DNA from: Anaerorhabdus sp036637135
Lineage (GTDB): Bacteria > Bacillota_I > Bacilli_A > Erysipelotrichales > Erysipelotrichaceae
Direction of reading: 5' to 3'
NCBI RefSeq assembly: GCF_036637135.1
Contig: NZ_JAVWNC010000089.1
Location: 1 to 6,132, forward strand
Length of the DNA: 6,132 nucleotides
The position numbers and the translations under genes were made by a program. The notes below the pieces were generated by a model. The model saw nothing but the letters and a program-made list of their open reading frames with translations. It was not told where the DNA came from and did not search any database. This document shows, piece after piece, positions 1-5,070 of the stretch (the stretch's first letter is position 1; the number at the start of each line of letters is the position of its first letter).

Positions 1-10
1 CTAACTTTTA

Positions 11-526
11 TCATTCAAAGCGAATGAGTTGATTTGGATCATCCAATATACTGGAATCACCTTTTAAATAATCTTCGTAATAACTAGGTGCCCCTTCTTT
101 GACGATATAATTCAATCCACATGTATAACACTTCCAAATATAAAAGTCATTGTCTTCAGTTTTAATTGTTGTGATTGCATCCTCTATCTTCTCATCCAAC
201 ACCATCGCATCCTCTTCTGTTCCATAAAGATAAGAAAAAGGAATACTTGTACAAGAATCTTCTAAAGTACACTCTGCATTATTTGATGTTATTTTTAATT
301 CTATCTTACCTGATGTTTCGTTGATTGCGTTGATAACTAACTCCATTTGTTCAGGCAATGTTTCTACTACTTTTATCTGAAATAATCCATTGATATCCAC
401 CTCTTTAAATGTAGCTTCTGGCATTACCGTTTGCACTGGAGTTGGTTCAACTGTTGGTGTAGTATTTGCTTCACCGCAACCCACTATAAGAATTAAAGTA
501 AACAGACTTATGATTATTTTTTTCAT
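11..526 (-). CDS. small predicted lipoprotein, function unknown
   Basis: This 171-residue protein is probably exported and anchored to the outer face of the membrane. Residues 1-17 form a lipoprotein signal: KK at positions 2-3, a hydrophobic stretch, and the lipobox IVGC with the lipidated cysteine at C17. A Thr/Pro-rich linker follows (about 21-37), then a mixed, acidic domain. Besides C17 there are four cysteines, C86 and C92 and a CYTC pair (C133, C136), which could form disulfides or bind a metal. The ATG at 524-526 is supported by AAAGGAG 7 bases upstream. The gene has its own consensus promoter with two operator-like palindromes and lies behind the fba terminator, so it is probably a separately controlled unit. 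I do not recognise a family; the lipoprotein call is firm and the function is open. Confidence 0.85.
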   Translation of the reverse strand: MKKIIISLFTLILIVGCGEANTTPTVEPTPVQTVMPEATFKEVDINGLFQIKVVETLPEQMELVINAINETSGKIELKITSNNAECTLEDSCTSIPFSYLYGTEEDAMVLDEKIEDAITTIKTEDNDFYIWKCYTCGLNYIVKEGAPSYYEDYLKGDSSILDDPNQLIRFE

Positions 527-544
527 TATATTTCTCCTTTTGTC

Positions 545-589
545 TACATATGTAAACTCATTATAATTATTTCGTTTACATATGTCAAC
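545..589 (-). promoter_or_regulatory. sigma-A promoter with two BlaI/MecI/CopY-type operators, for the lipoprotein gene
   Basis: On the minus strand TTGACA (588 to 583) and TATAAT (565 to 560) are separated by exactly 17 bases, a perfect consensus promoter. A perfect palindrome TACATATGTA (545-554) lies over the expected start of transcription. A second one (577-586, TACATATGTC within a 16-base near-palindrome at 574-589) overlaps the -35 box. Together they make a perfect 12-base inverted repeat (546-557 and 574-585), with centres 32 bases apart, about three helical turns. TACAnnTGTA is the known operator core of the BlaI/MecI/CopY winged-helix repressors. That such a repressor binds here is an inference; none is encoded in the window. 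Confidence 0.8.
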
Positions 590-601
590 GATTTACGCAA
601 C

Positions 602-631
602 AAAAAACTTGAAGTTTTCACCTCAAGTTTT
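602..631 (-). terminator. intrinsic terminator after fba
   Basis: AAAACTTGA (604-612) pairs with TCAAGTTTT (623-631), a 9-bp stem around a 10-base loop. On the minus strand it is followed by a run of T (607 to 602). It begins 10 bases after the aldolase stop codon. The stem is AT-rich, so it may be leaky. Confidence 0.65.
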
Positions 632-641
632 CAATTTATAA

Positions 642-1508
642 TTAAGCTTTGTTTGCTGAACCGAATTGATTCATCATTGCTGTTACTTTAGCTTGGATAG
701 CTTTTGCACCTGGAGCTAATAGTTTACGAGGATCGTATCCTTTACCTTCTTGGTCTTTACCTGCAACGATGTACTCGCGAGTTGCTGCAGCAAATTCTAA
801 TTGAAGTTCTGTATTAACGTTGATTTTAGAAACTCCTAATGAAATAGCTTTAGCGATTTGATCAGCTGGAATTCCTGAACCACCATGTAATACTAATGGT
901 TTACCATTTGTTGATTCTTGGATTTTTCCAAGTACATCAAAGTTTAATCCAGCCCAATTTGCTGGGTATTTACCATGGATATTTCCGATACCTGCTGCTA
1001 AGAAGTCTACACCTAAGTTAGCGATCGTAGCACATTCTTGAGGATCAGCGAATTCGCCCATACCTACAACACCATCTTCTTCTCCACCAATTGAACCAAC
1101 TTCACATTCAACTGAAAGTCCTTTTGAATGAGCAAGTTCAATGATTTCTTTTGATTTTTCTAAGTTTTCTTCAAAGCCATAATGAGAACCATCAAACATA
1201 ACTGAAGTAAATCCAGCAGCGATAGCTTCTTTAGCGCCTTCATATGAACCATGGTCTAAGTGAATTGCAACTGGAACTGTAATTCCCATGAAATCATGTA
1301 CTTCTTTAACCATTGCTACAACTGTTTTGTAACCAGCCATATATTTTCCTGCACCTTCAGATACACCTAACATAACTGGAGATTTTGCTTCTTCAGCTGC
1401 TGCAAGAACTGCTTTAGTCCATTCTAGGTTGTTGATGTTGAATGCTCCAACTGCGTAATGGCCTTCATGTGCCTTTTTAATCATTTCTGTTGCTGATACT
1501 AATACCAT
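642..1508 (-). CDS. fba: class II fructose-bisphosphate aldolase
   Basis: Cytosolic zinc-dependent aldolase that splits fructose 1,6-bisphosphate into glyceraldehyde 3-phosphate and dihydroxyacetone phosphate in glycolysis, and the reverse in gluconeogenesis. The 288-residue length is that of the short class IIB enzymes. Visible motifs: HLDHG (83-87), with D85 as the likely catalytic acid and H86 as a zinc ligand; GSIGGEEDG (138-146), the mobile-loop region; IGNIHGKYP (174-182) with zinc ligand H178; LHGGSGIP (207-214) with zinc ligand H208; and KINVNTEL (228-235), which contacts the substrate phosphate. The ATG at 1506-1508 follows AGGAGG (1519-1524) at a slightly long spacing of 10 bases. 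A terminator lies directly downstream, so the gene is probably monocistronic. The family is certain; the exact sugar-phosphate substrate (fructose rather than tagatose bisphosphate) is inferred. Confidence 0.96.
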   Translation of the reverse strand: MVLVSATEMIKKAHEGHYAVGAFNINNLEWTKAVLAAAEEAKSPVMLGVSEGAGKYMAGYKTVVAMVKEVHDFMGITVPVAIHLDHGSYEGAKEAIAAGFTSVMFDGSHYGFEENLEKSKEIIELAHSKGLSVECEVGSIGGEEDGVVGMGEFADPQECATIANLGVDFLAAGIGNIHGKYPANWAGLNFDVLGKIQESTNGKPLVLHGGSGIPADQIAKAISLGVSKINVNTELQLEFAAATREYIVAGKDQEGKGYDPRKLLAPGAKAIQAKVTAMMNQFGSANKA

Positions 1509-1541
1509 ATTAAATTTTCCTCCTATTTTTATAACACCTTA

Positions 1542-1557
1542 ATTCTATACCATAATA
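1542..1557 (-). promoter_or_regulatory. possible fba promoter -10 region
   Basis: The fba promoter must lie in the 126-base divergent gap 1509-1634, but no consensus pair is seen on the minus strand. The best -10 candidates are TATTAT (1557 to 1552) and TGGTATAGAAT (1552 to 1542). Neither has a convincing -35 box at the right distance. Confidence 0.25.
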
Positions 1558-1580
1558 TCCTAAATGAAAAGTAATTTATA

Positions 1581-1609
1581 TAGAATAATCGCTATTGATT
1601 TGCTATAAT
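1581..1609 (+). promoter_or_regulatory. extended -10 promoter for the DUF1846 gene
   Basis: TGCTATAAT (1601-1609) is an extended -10 element with a perfect TATAAT hexamer. The -35 position 17 bases upstream (1581-1586, TAGAAT) is a poor match, as is usual for extended -10 promoters. Transcription would start near 1616, giving a leader of about 19 bases. Confidence 0.7.
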
Positions 1610-1622
1610 ATTAAAGATTGTG

Positions 1623-1627
1623 AGGAG
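1623..1627 (+). promoter_or_regulatory. ribosome binding site that fixes the DUF1846 start
   Basis: AGGAG ends 7 bases before ATG 1635. An in-frame GTG at 1620 overlaps this site, which would have to be translated if GTG were the start, and GTG would lie only a few bases from the expected transcript end. ATG 1635 is therefore the start. Confidence 0.85.
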
Positions 1628-1634
1628 ATCGACT

Positions 1635-3122
1635 ATGAAAAAAATAGCATTTGATAATGACAAGTATATCTCGATGCAATCGAAGTACATCGAGGAAAGA
1701 ATTGCCCAATTTGGTGGGAAGCTTTATCTAGAATTTGGCGGCAAGTTATTCGATGATTTCCATGCAGCTCGTGTCTTACCAGGTTTTATGCCAGACAGTA
1801 AAGTTAAAATGCTCGCTGAAATGAAAGACAAAGTTGAGCTCATTATTGTAATAAGCGCGAATGACATTGAGAAAAACAAGGTTCGTAGTGATTTAGGCAT
1901 TACTTACGATCTTGACTGTCTTCGTTTAATTGACGCATTTAGAAGTATTGATTTTTATGTAGGTAGTGTTGTCATTACACACTATTCAAAACAACCTACT
2001 GCAGATCAATTTAAAAAGAAACTTGAAGGATTAGGCATCAAAGTAGCCTTACATTATCCGATTCAAGGATATCCTGCAAATGTAAGTCATATCGTATCCG
2101 ATGAAGGATATGGTTTAAATGACTACATTGAAACCGAAAGAGAATTGGTTGTTGTAACTGCACCAGGACCTGGTTCTGGGAAGATGGCTGTTTGTTTATC
2201 ACAGCTATATCATGATTCAAAAAGAAACATTAAATCAGGTTATGCAAAATTTGAAACATTCCCAATTTGGAATATTCCATTAAAACATCCTGTTAATTTA
2301 GCTTATGAAGCTGCAACCGCTGATTTAAATGATATTAATATGATTGACCCATTCCATTTAGAGGCATATGGCACTCAAGCAATAAATTACAATCGCGATG
2401 TTGAAGTATTCCCAGTACTTAATACACTATTTGAAAAAATACAAGGTGAATCACCTTATAAATCACCTACAGATATGGGTGTAAACATGGTTGGTAACTG
2501 TATCATTGATAATGATGCAGCATATAAAGCAAGTTACGAAGAAATTGTAAGAAGATATTACAATGCACTCGTTGATCTAAGAAAAGATCGCGGCACCGAA
2601 GAAACCGTTAATAAAATTGAATTAATTATGAACAAAGCTGGCATTAACACAACGGATGTACGTCCTGTTGTAAAAGCAGCGTTAGATAAAGCAGAAGAAA
2701 CTGGTGGACCAGCAGTTGCCATTGAACTTGAAGATGGTACAATCGTTACTGGTAAAACATCACCATTACTTGGTGCTTCAAGTGCTTGTTTGTTAAACGC
2801 TTTAAAAATATCTGCAGGTATTGATGACAGTGTTCACTTGATCGCAAGAGAAGTTATTGAACCTGTACAAAAATTAAAAACTGAAATTCTTGGAAATCAC
2901 AATCCTCGACTTCATGTCGATGAAATATTAATCGCTCTTTCAATTACTGCCATCAACAATCCAGTAACTAGAAAAGCATTAGAACACTTAAGAAAATTAG
3001 AAGATTGTGAAGTTCACTCTTCTGTAATTCTTGCAGAGATTGATGTACTCACATTTAGAAAACTAGGTTTCAACTTAACACAAGAACCTATCTACAATAC
3101 AAAACGTTTATACCACAAATAA
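1635..3122 (+). CDS. DUF1846 (UPF0371) family protein
   Basis: A 495-residue protein starting MKKIAFDNDKY, which I recognise as a full-length DUF1846/UPF0371 member, common in Bacillota and of unknown function. It has no signal peptide or membrane segment, so it is probably cytosolic. It contains a P-loop-like sequence GPGSGKM (178-184) after a beta-strand-like VVVTAP. This resembles a nucleotide-binding Walker A motif but has Met where Ser or Thr is normal. Other notable stretches are YLEFGGKLFDDFHAARVLPG (31-50), DPFHLEAYGTQAINYNRD (238-255) and the Gly/Ser/Ala-rich LLGASSAC (378-385). The gene is transcribed divergently from fba and has its own promoter, start and terminator, so it is probably monocistronic. 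The context does not reveal its role. Family assignment is from remembered sequence character and not from a search. Confidence 0.85.
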   Translation: MKKIAFDNDKYISMQSKYIEERIAQFGGKLYLEFGGKLFDDFHAARVLPGFMPDSKVKMLAEMKDKVELIIVISANDIEKNKVRSDLGITYDLDCLRLIDAFRSIDFYVGSVVITHYSKQPTADQFKKKLEGLGIKVALHYPIQGYPANVSHIVSDEGYGLNDYIETERELVVVTAPGPGSGKMAVCLSQLYHDSKRNIKSGYAKFETFPIWNIPLKHPVNLAYEAATADLNDINMIDPFHLEAYGTQAINYNRDVEVFPVLNTLFEKIQGESPYKSPTDMGVNMVGNCIIDNDAAYKASYEEIVRRYYNALVDLRKDRGTEETVNKIELIMNKAGINTTDVRPVVKAALDKAEETGGPAVAIELEDGTIVTGKTSPLLGASSACLLNALKISAGIDDSVHLIAREVIEPVQKLKTEILGNHNPRLHVDEILIALSITAINNPVTRKALEHLRKLEDCEVHSSVILAEIDVLTFRKLGFNLTQEPIYNTKRLYHK

Positions 3123-3146
3123 AAAATACCTCGAAAGTTCAAGGTA
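3121..3146 (-). terminator. minus-strand terminator (second stop for rpoE-HAD transcripts)
   Basis: TACCT (3127-3131) pairs with AGGTA (3142-3146); the stem continues past one A-C mismatch with GA/TC. On the minus strand the hairpin is followed by six T (3126 to 3121). The T run overlaps the stop codon of the convergent DUF1846 gene. It lies about 80 bases after the HAD stop, behind the stronger hairpin at 3167-3200. Confidence 0.5.
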
Positions 3147-3166
3147 AGTAGTGAAAAATTAATTAT

Positions 3167-3202
3167 AAAAGACGGTGCATTTCAGAATGTGCCGTCTTTT
3201 TT
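3167..3202 (+). terminator. strong intrinsic terminator after the DUF1846 gene
   Basis: AAAAGACGG (3167-3175) pairs with CCGTCTTTT (3192-3200). The stem continues inward with two G-T wobbles and four Watson-Crick pairs, giving 15 pairs closed by a TCAG loop (3182-3185). The plus strand then has a T run (3197-3202). The minus strand has TTTTATAATT after the same stem, so the hairpin may work in both directions and also stop the HAD transcript. Confidence 0.9.
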
Positions 3203-3225
3203 ACTTGTTTGATACAATATTATTT

Positions 3226-3867
3226 TTATAGTTCACGAGCAAGACGCATAGCCTCAGGCAAATCAGACGCAACTATCGCACCCGTATTACAAAGTGCTTG
3301 TTTTGTTTGATGCCCTTGAGCAACAAGAATACAATGTGTACCGCATTCTTTTGCACACTCATAATCATGAGCACTATCACCAATCCACACAATATCACGA
3401 CAATCAATTTGTGATTTTTCAATAAATTCCTTTGCAAGATCAACTTTAGAATGAGCGTAGATGTTATTTAGTCCTAAGATTTCTTCAAAATACTCATTAC
3501 ACTCATATTCTTGAGCTTGTTTTTTCAATATATCAATCTGTGAGGCAGATAGTAATACATTAATAATACCCTCATCTCTATTTTGTTTTAAACTATCTAT
3601 CGCATAATCATGTAATGAATAATTTAAATATGTACTTTGATATCCCTTTGTATAATCTACTGACACATCTTCAAACGATTGTGCCGTTAAATCAAACCCC
3701 ATTTGTTCATATACACGAATTACAGGAAAACAAAATATTTCACGATACTGTTCAACACTATCTAATGTTTTTATATTTCTTTCTTTGCATAAATCATTCA
3801 AAACATGGAAACAACACTCTGCATCATTCAACAAAGTACCATTCCAATCCCAAATCATCATCTTCAT
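3226..3867 (-). CDS. HAD-superfamily hydrolase, phosphoglycolate phosphatase-like
   Basis: A 213-residue soluble HAD phosphatase. Motif I is WDWNGTLLND (6-15), with nucleophile D7; the second Asp of the usual DxD is Asn (N9). Motif II serine is S107 in VLLSAS, the motif III lysine is probably K141 in AHSKVDLA, and motif IV is GDSAHD (163-168). The region between motifs I and II (about 15-90) would be the helical C1 cap, as in subfamily I. The substrate cannot be read from the sequence; a small phosphorylated metabolite is likely. The DWNGTL form is a recognisable variant of motif I, so activity is still likely. The ATG at 3865-3867 has AGGAGG (3875-3880) 7 bases upstream. The gene follows rpoE after 41 bases that contain a short terminator hairpin, with no evident promoter of its own, so it is probably expressed by read-through. 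Confidence 0.88.
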   Translation of the reverse strand: MKMMIWDWNGTLLNDAECCFHVLNDLCKERNIKTLDSVEQYREIFCFPVIRVYEQMGFDLTAQSFEDVSVDYTKGYQSTYLNYSLHDYAIDSLKQNRDEGIINVLLSASQIDILKKQAQEYECNEYFEEILGLNNIYAHSKVDLAKEFIEKSQIDCRDIVWIGDSAHDYECAKECGTHCILVAQGHQTKQALCNTGAIVASDLPEAMRLAREL

Positions 3868-3884
3868 TTTTGGTCCTCCTTTGT

Positions 3885-3910
3885 AAATTAAAAGGCAGTA
3901 TATTCTGCCT
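3885..3910 (-). terminator. intercistronic terminator or attenuator between rpoE and the HAD gene
   Basis: AGGCAG (3893-3898) pairs perfectly with CTGCCT (3905-3910) around a 6-base loop. On the minus strand the stem is followed by a T-rich stretch (TTTTAATTT, 3893 to 3885). The rpoE stop codon TAG (3911 to 3909) overlaps the first bases of the stem, and the HAD ribosome binding site begins only a few bases after the T stretch. The short, broken T stretch suggests partial termination. Confidence 0.6.
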
Positions 3911-4244
3911 AATAATCGTCTTCAGTAAAATCGCGTTTTGTATCTTCGTCTTCATCACCATCTGCAAATTCATCTTCAAAATCTTCGTCATCAATTTCTT
4001 CAACTTCAACATGAATTTCATTGTATAAGTGACGAGATCTTAAATCCCATTTGTTATCTGCTAATGAAGCAAATCTAGTATCTAACATAAGCTCTGTATA
4101 AAATTGAGCTATCTTTCTTTGTTGCATTGTTGTGTCAAATCCAAGAGTGTCTGATACCTCACCCCATAGTTTGTTAAATTCGATACCTTTTTTCTTCTTT
4201 GTCAAAACATTATGTGCTACGTCGGTCATTGATTGGTAAGTCAA
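3909..4244 (-). CDS. rpoE: RNA polymerase delta subunit
   Basis: Delta is a Gram-positive accessory subunit of RNA polymerase; it binds the core enzyme, promotes release and recycling, and affects initiation. The 111-residue protein has an N-terminal HARE-HTH domain (about 1-75), whose stretch IAQFYTELMLDTRFASLADN (45-64), followed by KWDLRSR, closely matches Bacillus subtilis delta. The C-terminal 36 residues (76-111) are a disordered-type tail with 21 Asp/Glu. B. subtilis delta has 173 residues, so this tail is less than half the usual length, and the lysine-rich stretch that precedes the tail in B. subtilis is missing; four lysines (16-19) sit instead near the N-terminus. Start is TTG (4244 to 4242), with AGGAGG 8 bases upstream; the first in-frame ATG (4229) would be 23 bases away. 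It has its own promoter and is followed by an attenuator and the HAD gene. Confidence 0.93.
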   Translation of the reverse strand: MTYQSMTDVAHNVLTKKKKGIEFNKLWGEVSDTLGFDTTMQQRKIAQFYTELMLDTRFASLADNKWDLRSRHLYNEIHVEVEEIDDEDFEDEFADGDEDEDTKRDFTEDDY

Positions 4245-4252
4245 GTTTTGGT

Positions 4253-4258
4253 CCTCCT
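4253..4258 (-). promoter_or_regulatory. ribosome binding site that fixes the rpoE TTG start
   Basis: AGGAGG (4258 to 4253) is 8 bases before TTG 4244 and too far from the next ATG. The 13-base block AGGAGGACCAAAA is also found in front of the downstream HAD gene (3880 to 3868), so the two genes share near-identical initiation regions. Confidence 0.85.
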
Positions 4259-4295
4259 ATACTATATCAATTAGTTCAAATTAATCACTGTTTTC

Positions 4296-4314
4296 ATGTG
4301 TTATTAAAACACAT
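4296..4314. promoter_or_regulatory. candidate operator dyad over the rpoE -10 box
   Basis: ATGTGTT (4296-4302) and AACACAT (4308-4314) are perfect inverted repeats separated by 5 bases. The dyad covers the -10 box and the expected transcription start of rpoE, the position of a classical repressor site. I cannot name a regulator. It is Rex-like in carrying TGTG/CACA arms, but their spacing does not fit. Confidence 0.4.
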
Positions 4315-4330
4315 TTTCTACAGATGTCAA
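4303..4330 (-). promoter_or_regulatory. rpoE promoter
   Basis: TTGACA (4330 to 4325) and the -10 hexamer TTTAAT (4308 to 4303) are separated by 16 bases, with a TG one base upstream of the -10 (TGTTTTAAT). Transcription would start near 4296, leaving a leader of about 52 bases. It starts 20 bases after the ywiB stop codon. No terminator is seen between ywiB and rpoE, so read-through from ywiB may add to expression. Confidence 0.7.
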
Positions 4331-4350
4331 CTACTTTTAATCATCAATCA

Positions 4351-4728
4351 TCAATTTTTGAATATACAACATTCTATACGTGTATGTATAGATAATATAT
4401 CTTCTGAATATATTTTATATTCAATCATCCATCCTGTTGATTTTAAATCAAATTTTTCTATTTGTGTAGTAAAATGCAACACCCCATATTCGCTCATTAC
4501 ACTCGCAAATCCTGGTTTGTTTTTATCAAGGTAAACTTCCGTTTTTACATCGGCTGTACGTACAATACGCATTGTATTTTCATCATAAAAATATTCCTGT
4601 TTACCTAACTCATTTACATAAGATAAATAACCAAGTTTACTAAACGCTTCTCCTTCAAAGAGAACTGTTTTAATAGTTTCTATGCAATCGATTTGCTCGA
4701 TTCTACAACTTACTTGTGTATGTTCCAA
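4351..4728 (-). CDS. ywiB: DUF1934 family protein, YwiB-like
   Basis: A cytosolic protein of about 125 residues of the DUF1934/YwiB family, which is thought to form a small calycin-like beta-barrel and has no established function. Support comes from length (B. subtilis YwiB is about 140 residues), the alternating beta-strand character, the family-like blocks FEGEAFSKLGYLSY and YGVLHFTTQIEKFDLKSTG, and the position between rpoE and the HD gene as in Bacillus. The ORF can be extended to ATG 4743 (130 residues), but that ATG has no good ribosome binding site and lies 2 bases from a perfect -10 box. TTG 4728, behind AGGTGA (4739 to 4734), is the better start and gives an N-terminus MEHTQVSCRIEQ that lines up with YwiB. 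A GTG at 4737 is a less likely alternative. The family call is fairly sure; the start is an inference. Confidence 0.75.
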   Translation of the reverse strand: MEHTQVSCRIEQIDCIETIKTVLFEGEAFSKLGYLSYVNELGKQEYFYDENTMRIVRTADVKTEVYLDKNKPGFASVMSEYGVLHFTTQIEKFDLKSTGWMIEYKIYSEDILSIHTRIECCIFKN

Positions 4729-4733
4729 ATTAC

Positions 4734-4739
4734 TCACCT
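4734..4739 (-). promoter_or_regulatory. probable ywiB ribosome binding site, inside the longer ORF
   Basis: AGGTGA (4739 to 4734) matches the 3' half of the ideal Shine-Dalgarno sequence AAGGAGGTGA and lies 5 bases before TTG 4728, the correct distance for that part of the sequence. It is at the very 5' end of the transcript expected from the promoter at 4746-4773. Confidence 0.5.
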
Positions 4740-4745
4740 GCATTG

Positions 4746-4773
4746 ATTATACTTAACCTACACCTTGTGTCAA
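4746..4773 (-). promoter_or_regulatory. consensus sigma-A promoter for ywiB
   Basis: TTGACA (4773 to 4768) and TATAAT (4751 to 4746) are both perfect hexamers, 16 bases apart. Transcription should start at about 4739-4740, which is downstream of ATG 4743. The promoter therefore contradicts use of that ATG and supports the TTG start. Confidence 0.8.
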
Positions 4774-4974
4774 GAAGAATTCACACACATTTCTTTTTAT
4801 TTGTATTAAAGTTTTGTAAAGGATAAATGCAATCATTAATTCCCTCTATAACTCACACAAAGAACCTACATTCACTCTTATTAACTAAAACCAGTATTTA
4901 TACATAGTTTCTTTATATCTCTAAAAACACCCCCGAAAACGCTTATCAAGGCACTCTGTTATTTACTAAACAAC

Positions 4975-5000
4975 AAAAAGAAAAAGTCATTCACATGACT
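4975..5000 (-). terminator. intrinsic terminator with GUGA tetraloop
   Basis: On the minus strand AGTCAT (5000 to 4995) and ATGACT (4990 to 4985) form a perfect 6-bp stem closed by GTGA, a GNRA-type tetraloop, followed by TTTTCTTTTT (4984 to 4975). It would end either the HD-gene transcript, about 125 bases after its stop codon, or a small RNA started at about 5064. Confidence 0.75.
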
Positions 5001-5064
5001 CTCCCTCAATGCATAGAGTTTTACTCCTCTAGTATGTCTCTCCCCAGGACTTAATAATATACTT
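4975..5064 (-). ncRNA. candidate small RNA, about 90 nt
   Basis: A -10 box (5076 to 5071) and the terminator at 4975-5000 delimit a possible 90-nt transcript on the minus strand that contains no gene. Besides the terminator it can fold a 5-bp hairpin, TAGAG (5031 to 5027) with CTCTA (5018 to 5014). Within it, AGGAG (5029 to 5025) precedes ATG CAT TGA (5016 to 5008), a two-codon ORF, so it could also be a leader or toxin-type RNA. It matches no RNA family that I recognise, including SRP RNA, purine and T-box motifs. It could simply be the 3' untranslated end of the HD gene. Confidence 0.35.
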
Positions 5065-5070
5065 AATTCG

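Noticed and set aside
1620..1634. GTG 1620 as the start of the DUF1846 protein (500 residues)
   Set aside because: GTG overlaps the AGGAG site that serves ATG 1635, and is within a few bases of the expected transcript start; the extra residues MRRST are translated ribosome binding site.
3615..4028. 137-codon plus-strand ORF across the HAD/rpoE junction
   Set aside because: It is antisense to two well-supported genes and its Phe/Ile-rich translation is the mirror of the rpoE acidic tail.
4296..4314. Rex operator at the rpoE promoter
   Set aside because: TGTG and CACA arms are 9 bases apart rather than the 8 of the Rex consensus, and the flanking A/T pattern differs; kept only as an unassigned dyad.
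4199..4534. 111-codon plus-strand ORF over the ywiB-rpoE gap
   Set aside because: Antisense to rpoE and ywiB, covers the rpoE promoter, and has no homology I recognise.
4753..4836. 27-codon minus-strand ORF ahead of ywiB
   Set aside because: Only a weak, poorly spaced ribosome binding site and no recognisable composition or motif; it also ends inside the ywiB promoter.
4826..4906. 26-codon plus-strand ORF behind AAAGGA
   Set aside because: The ribosome binding site is only 3 bases from the ATG and no plus-strand promoter is convincing; the translation shows no protein-like signature.
4931..4950. CcpA cre-like site (CGAAAACGCTTATC)
   Set aside because: At least three mismatches to TGAAANCGNTTNCA, and it is about 190 bases from the nearest gene start.
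5041..5063. PyrR-type RNA binding hairpin (AGTCCTGGGGAG on the minus strand)
   Set aside because: It matches the start of the ARUCCNGNGAGG consensus but fails at the GAGG part, cannot form the required stem, and no pyrimidine gene follows.
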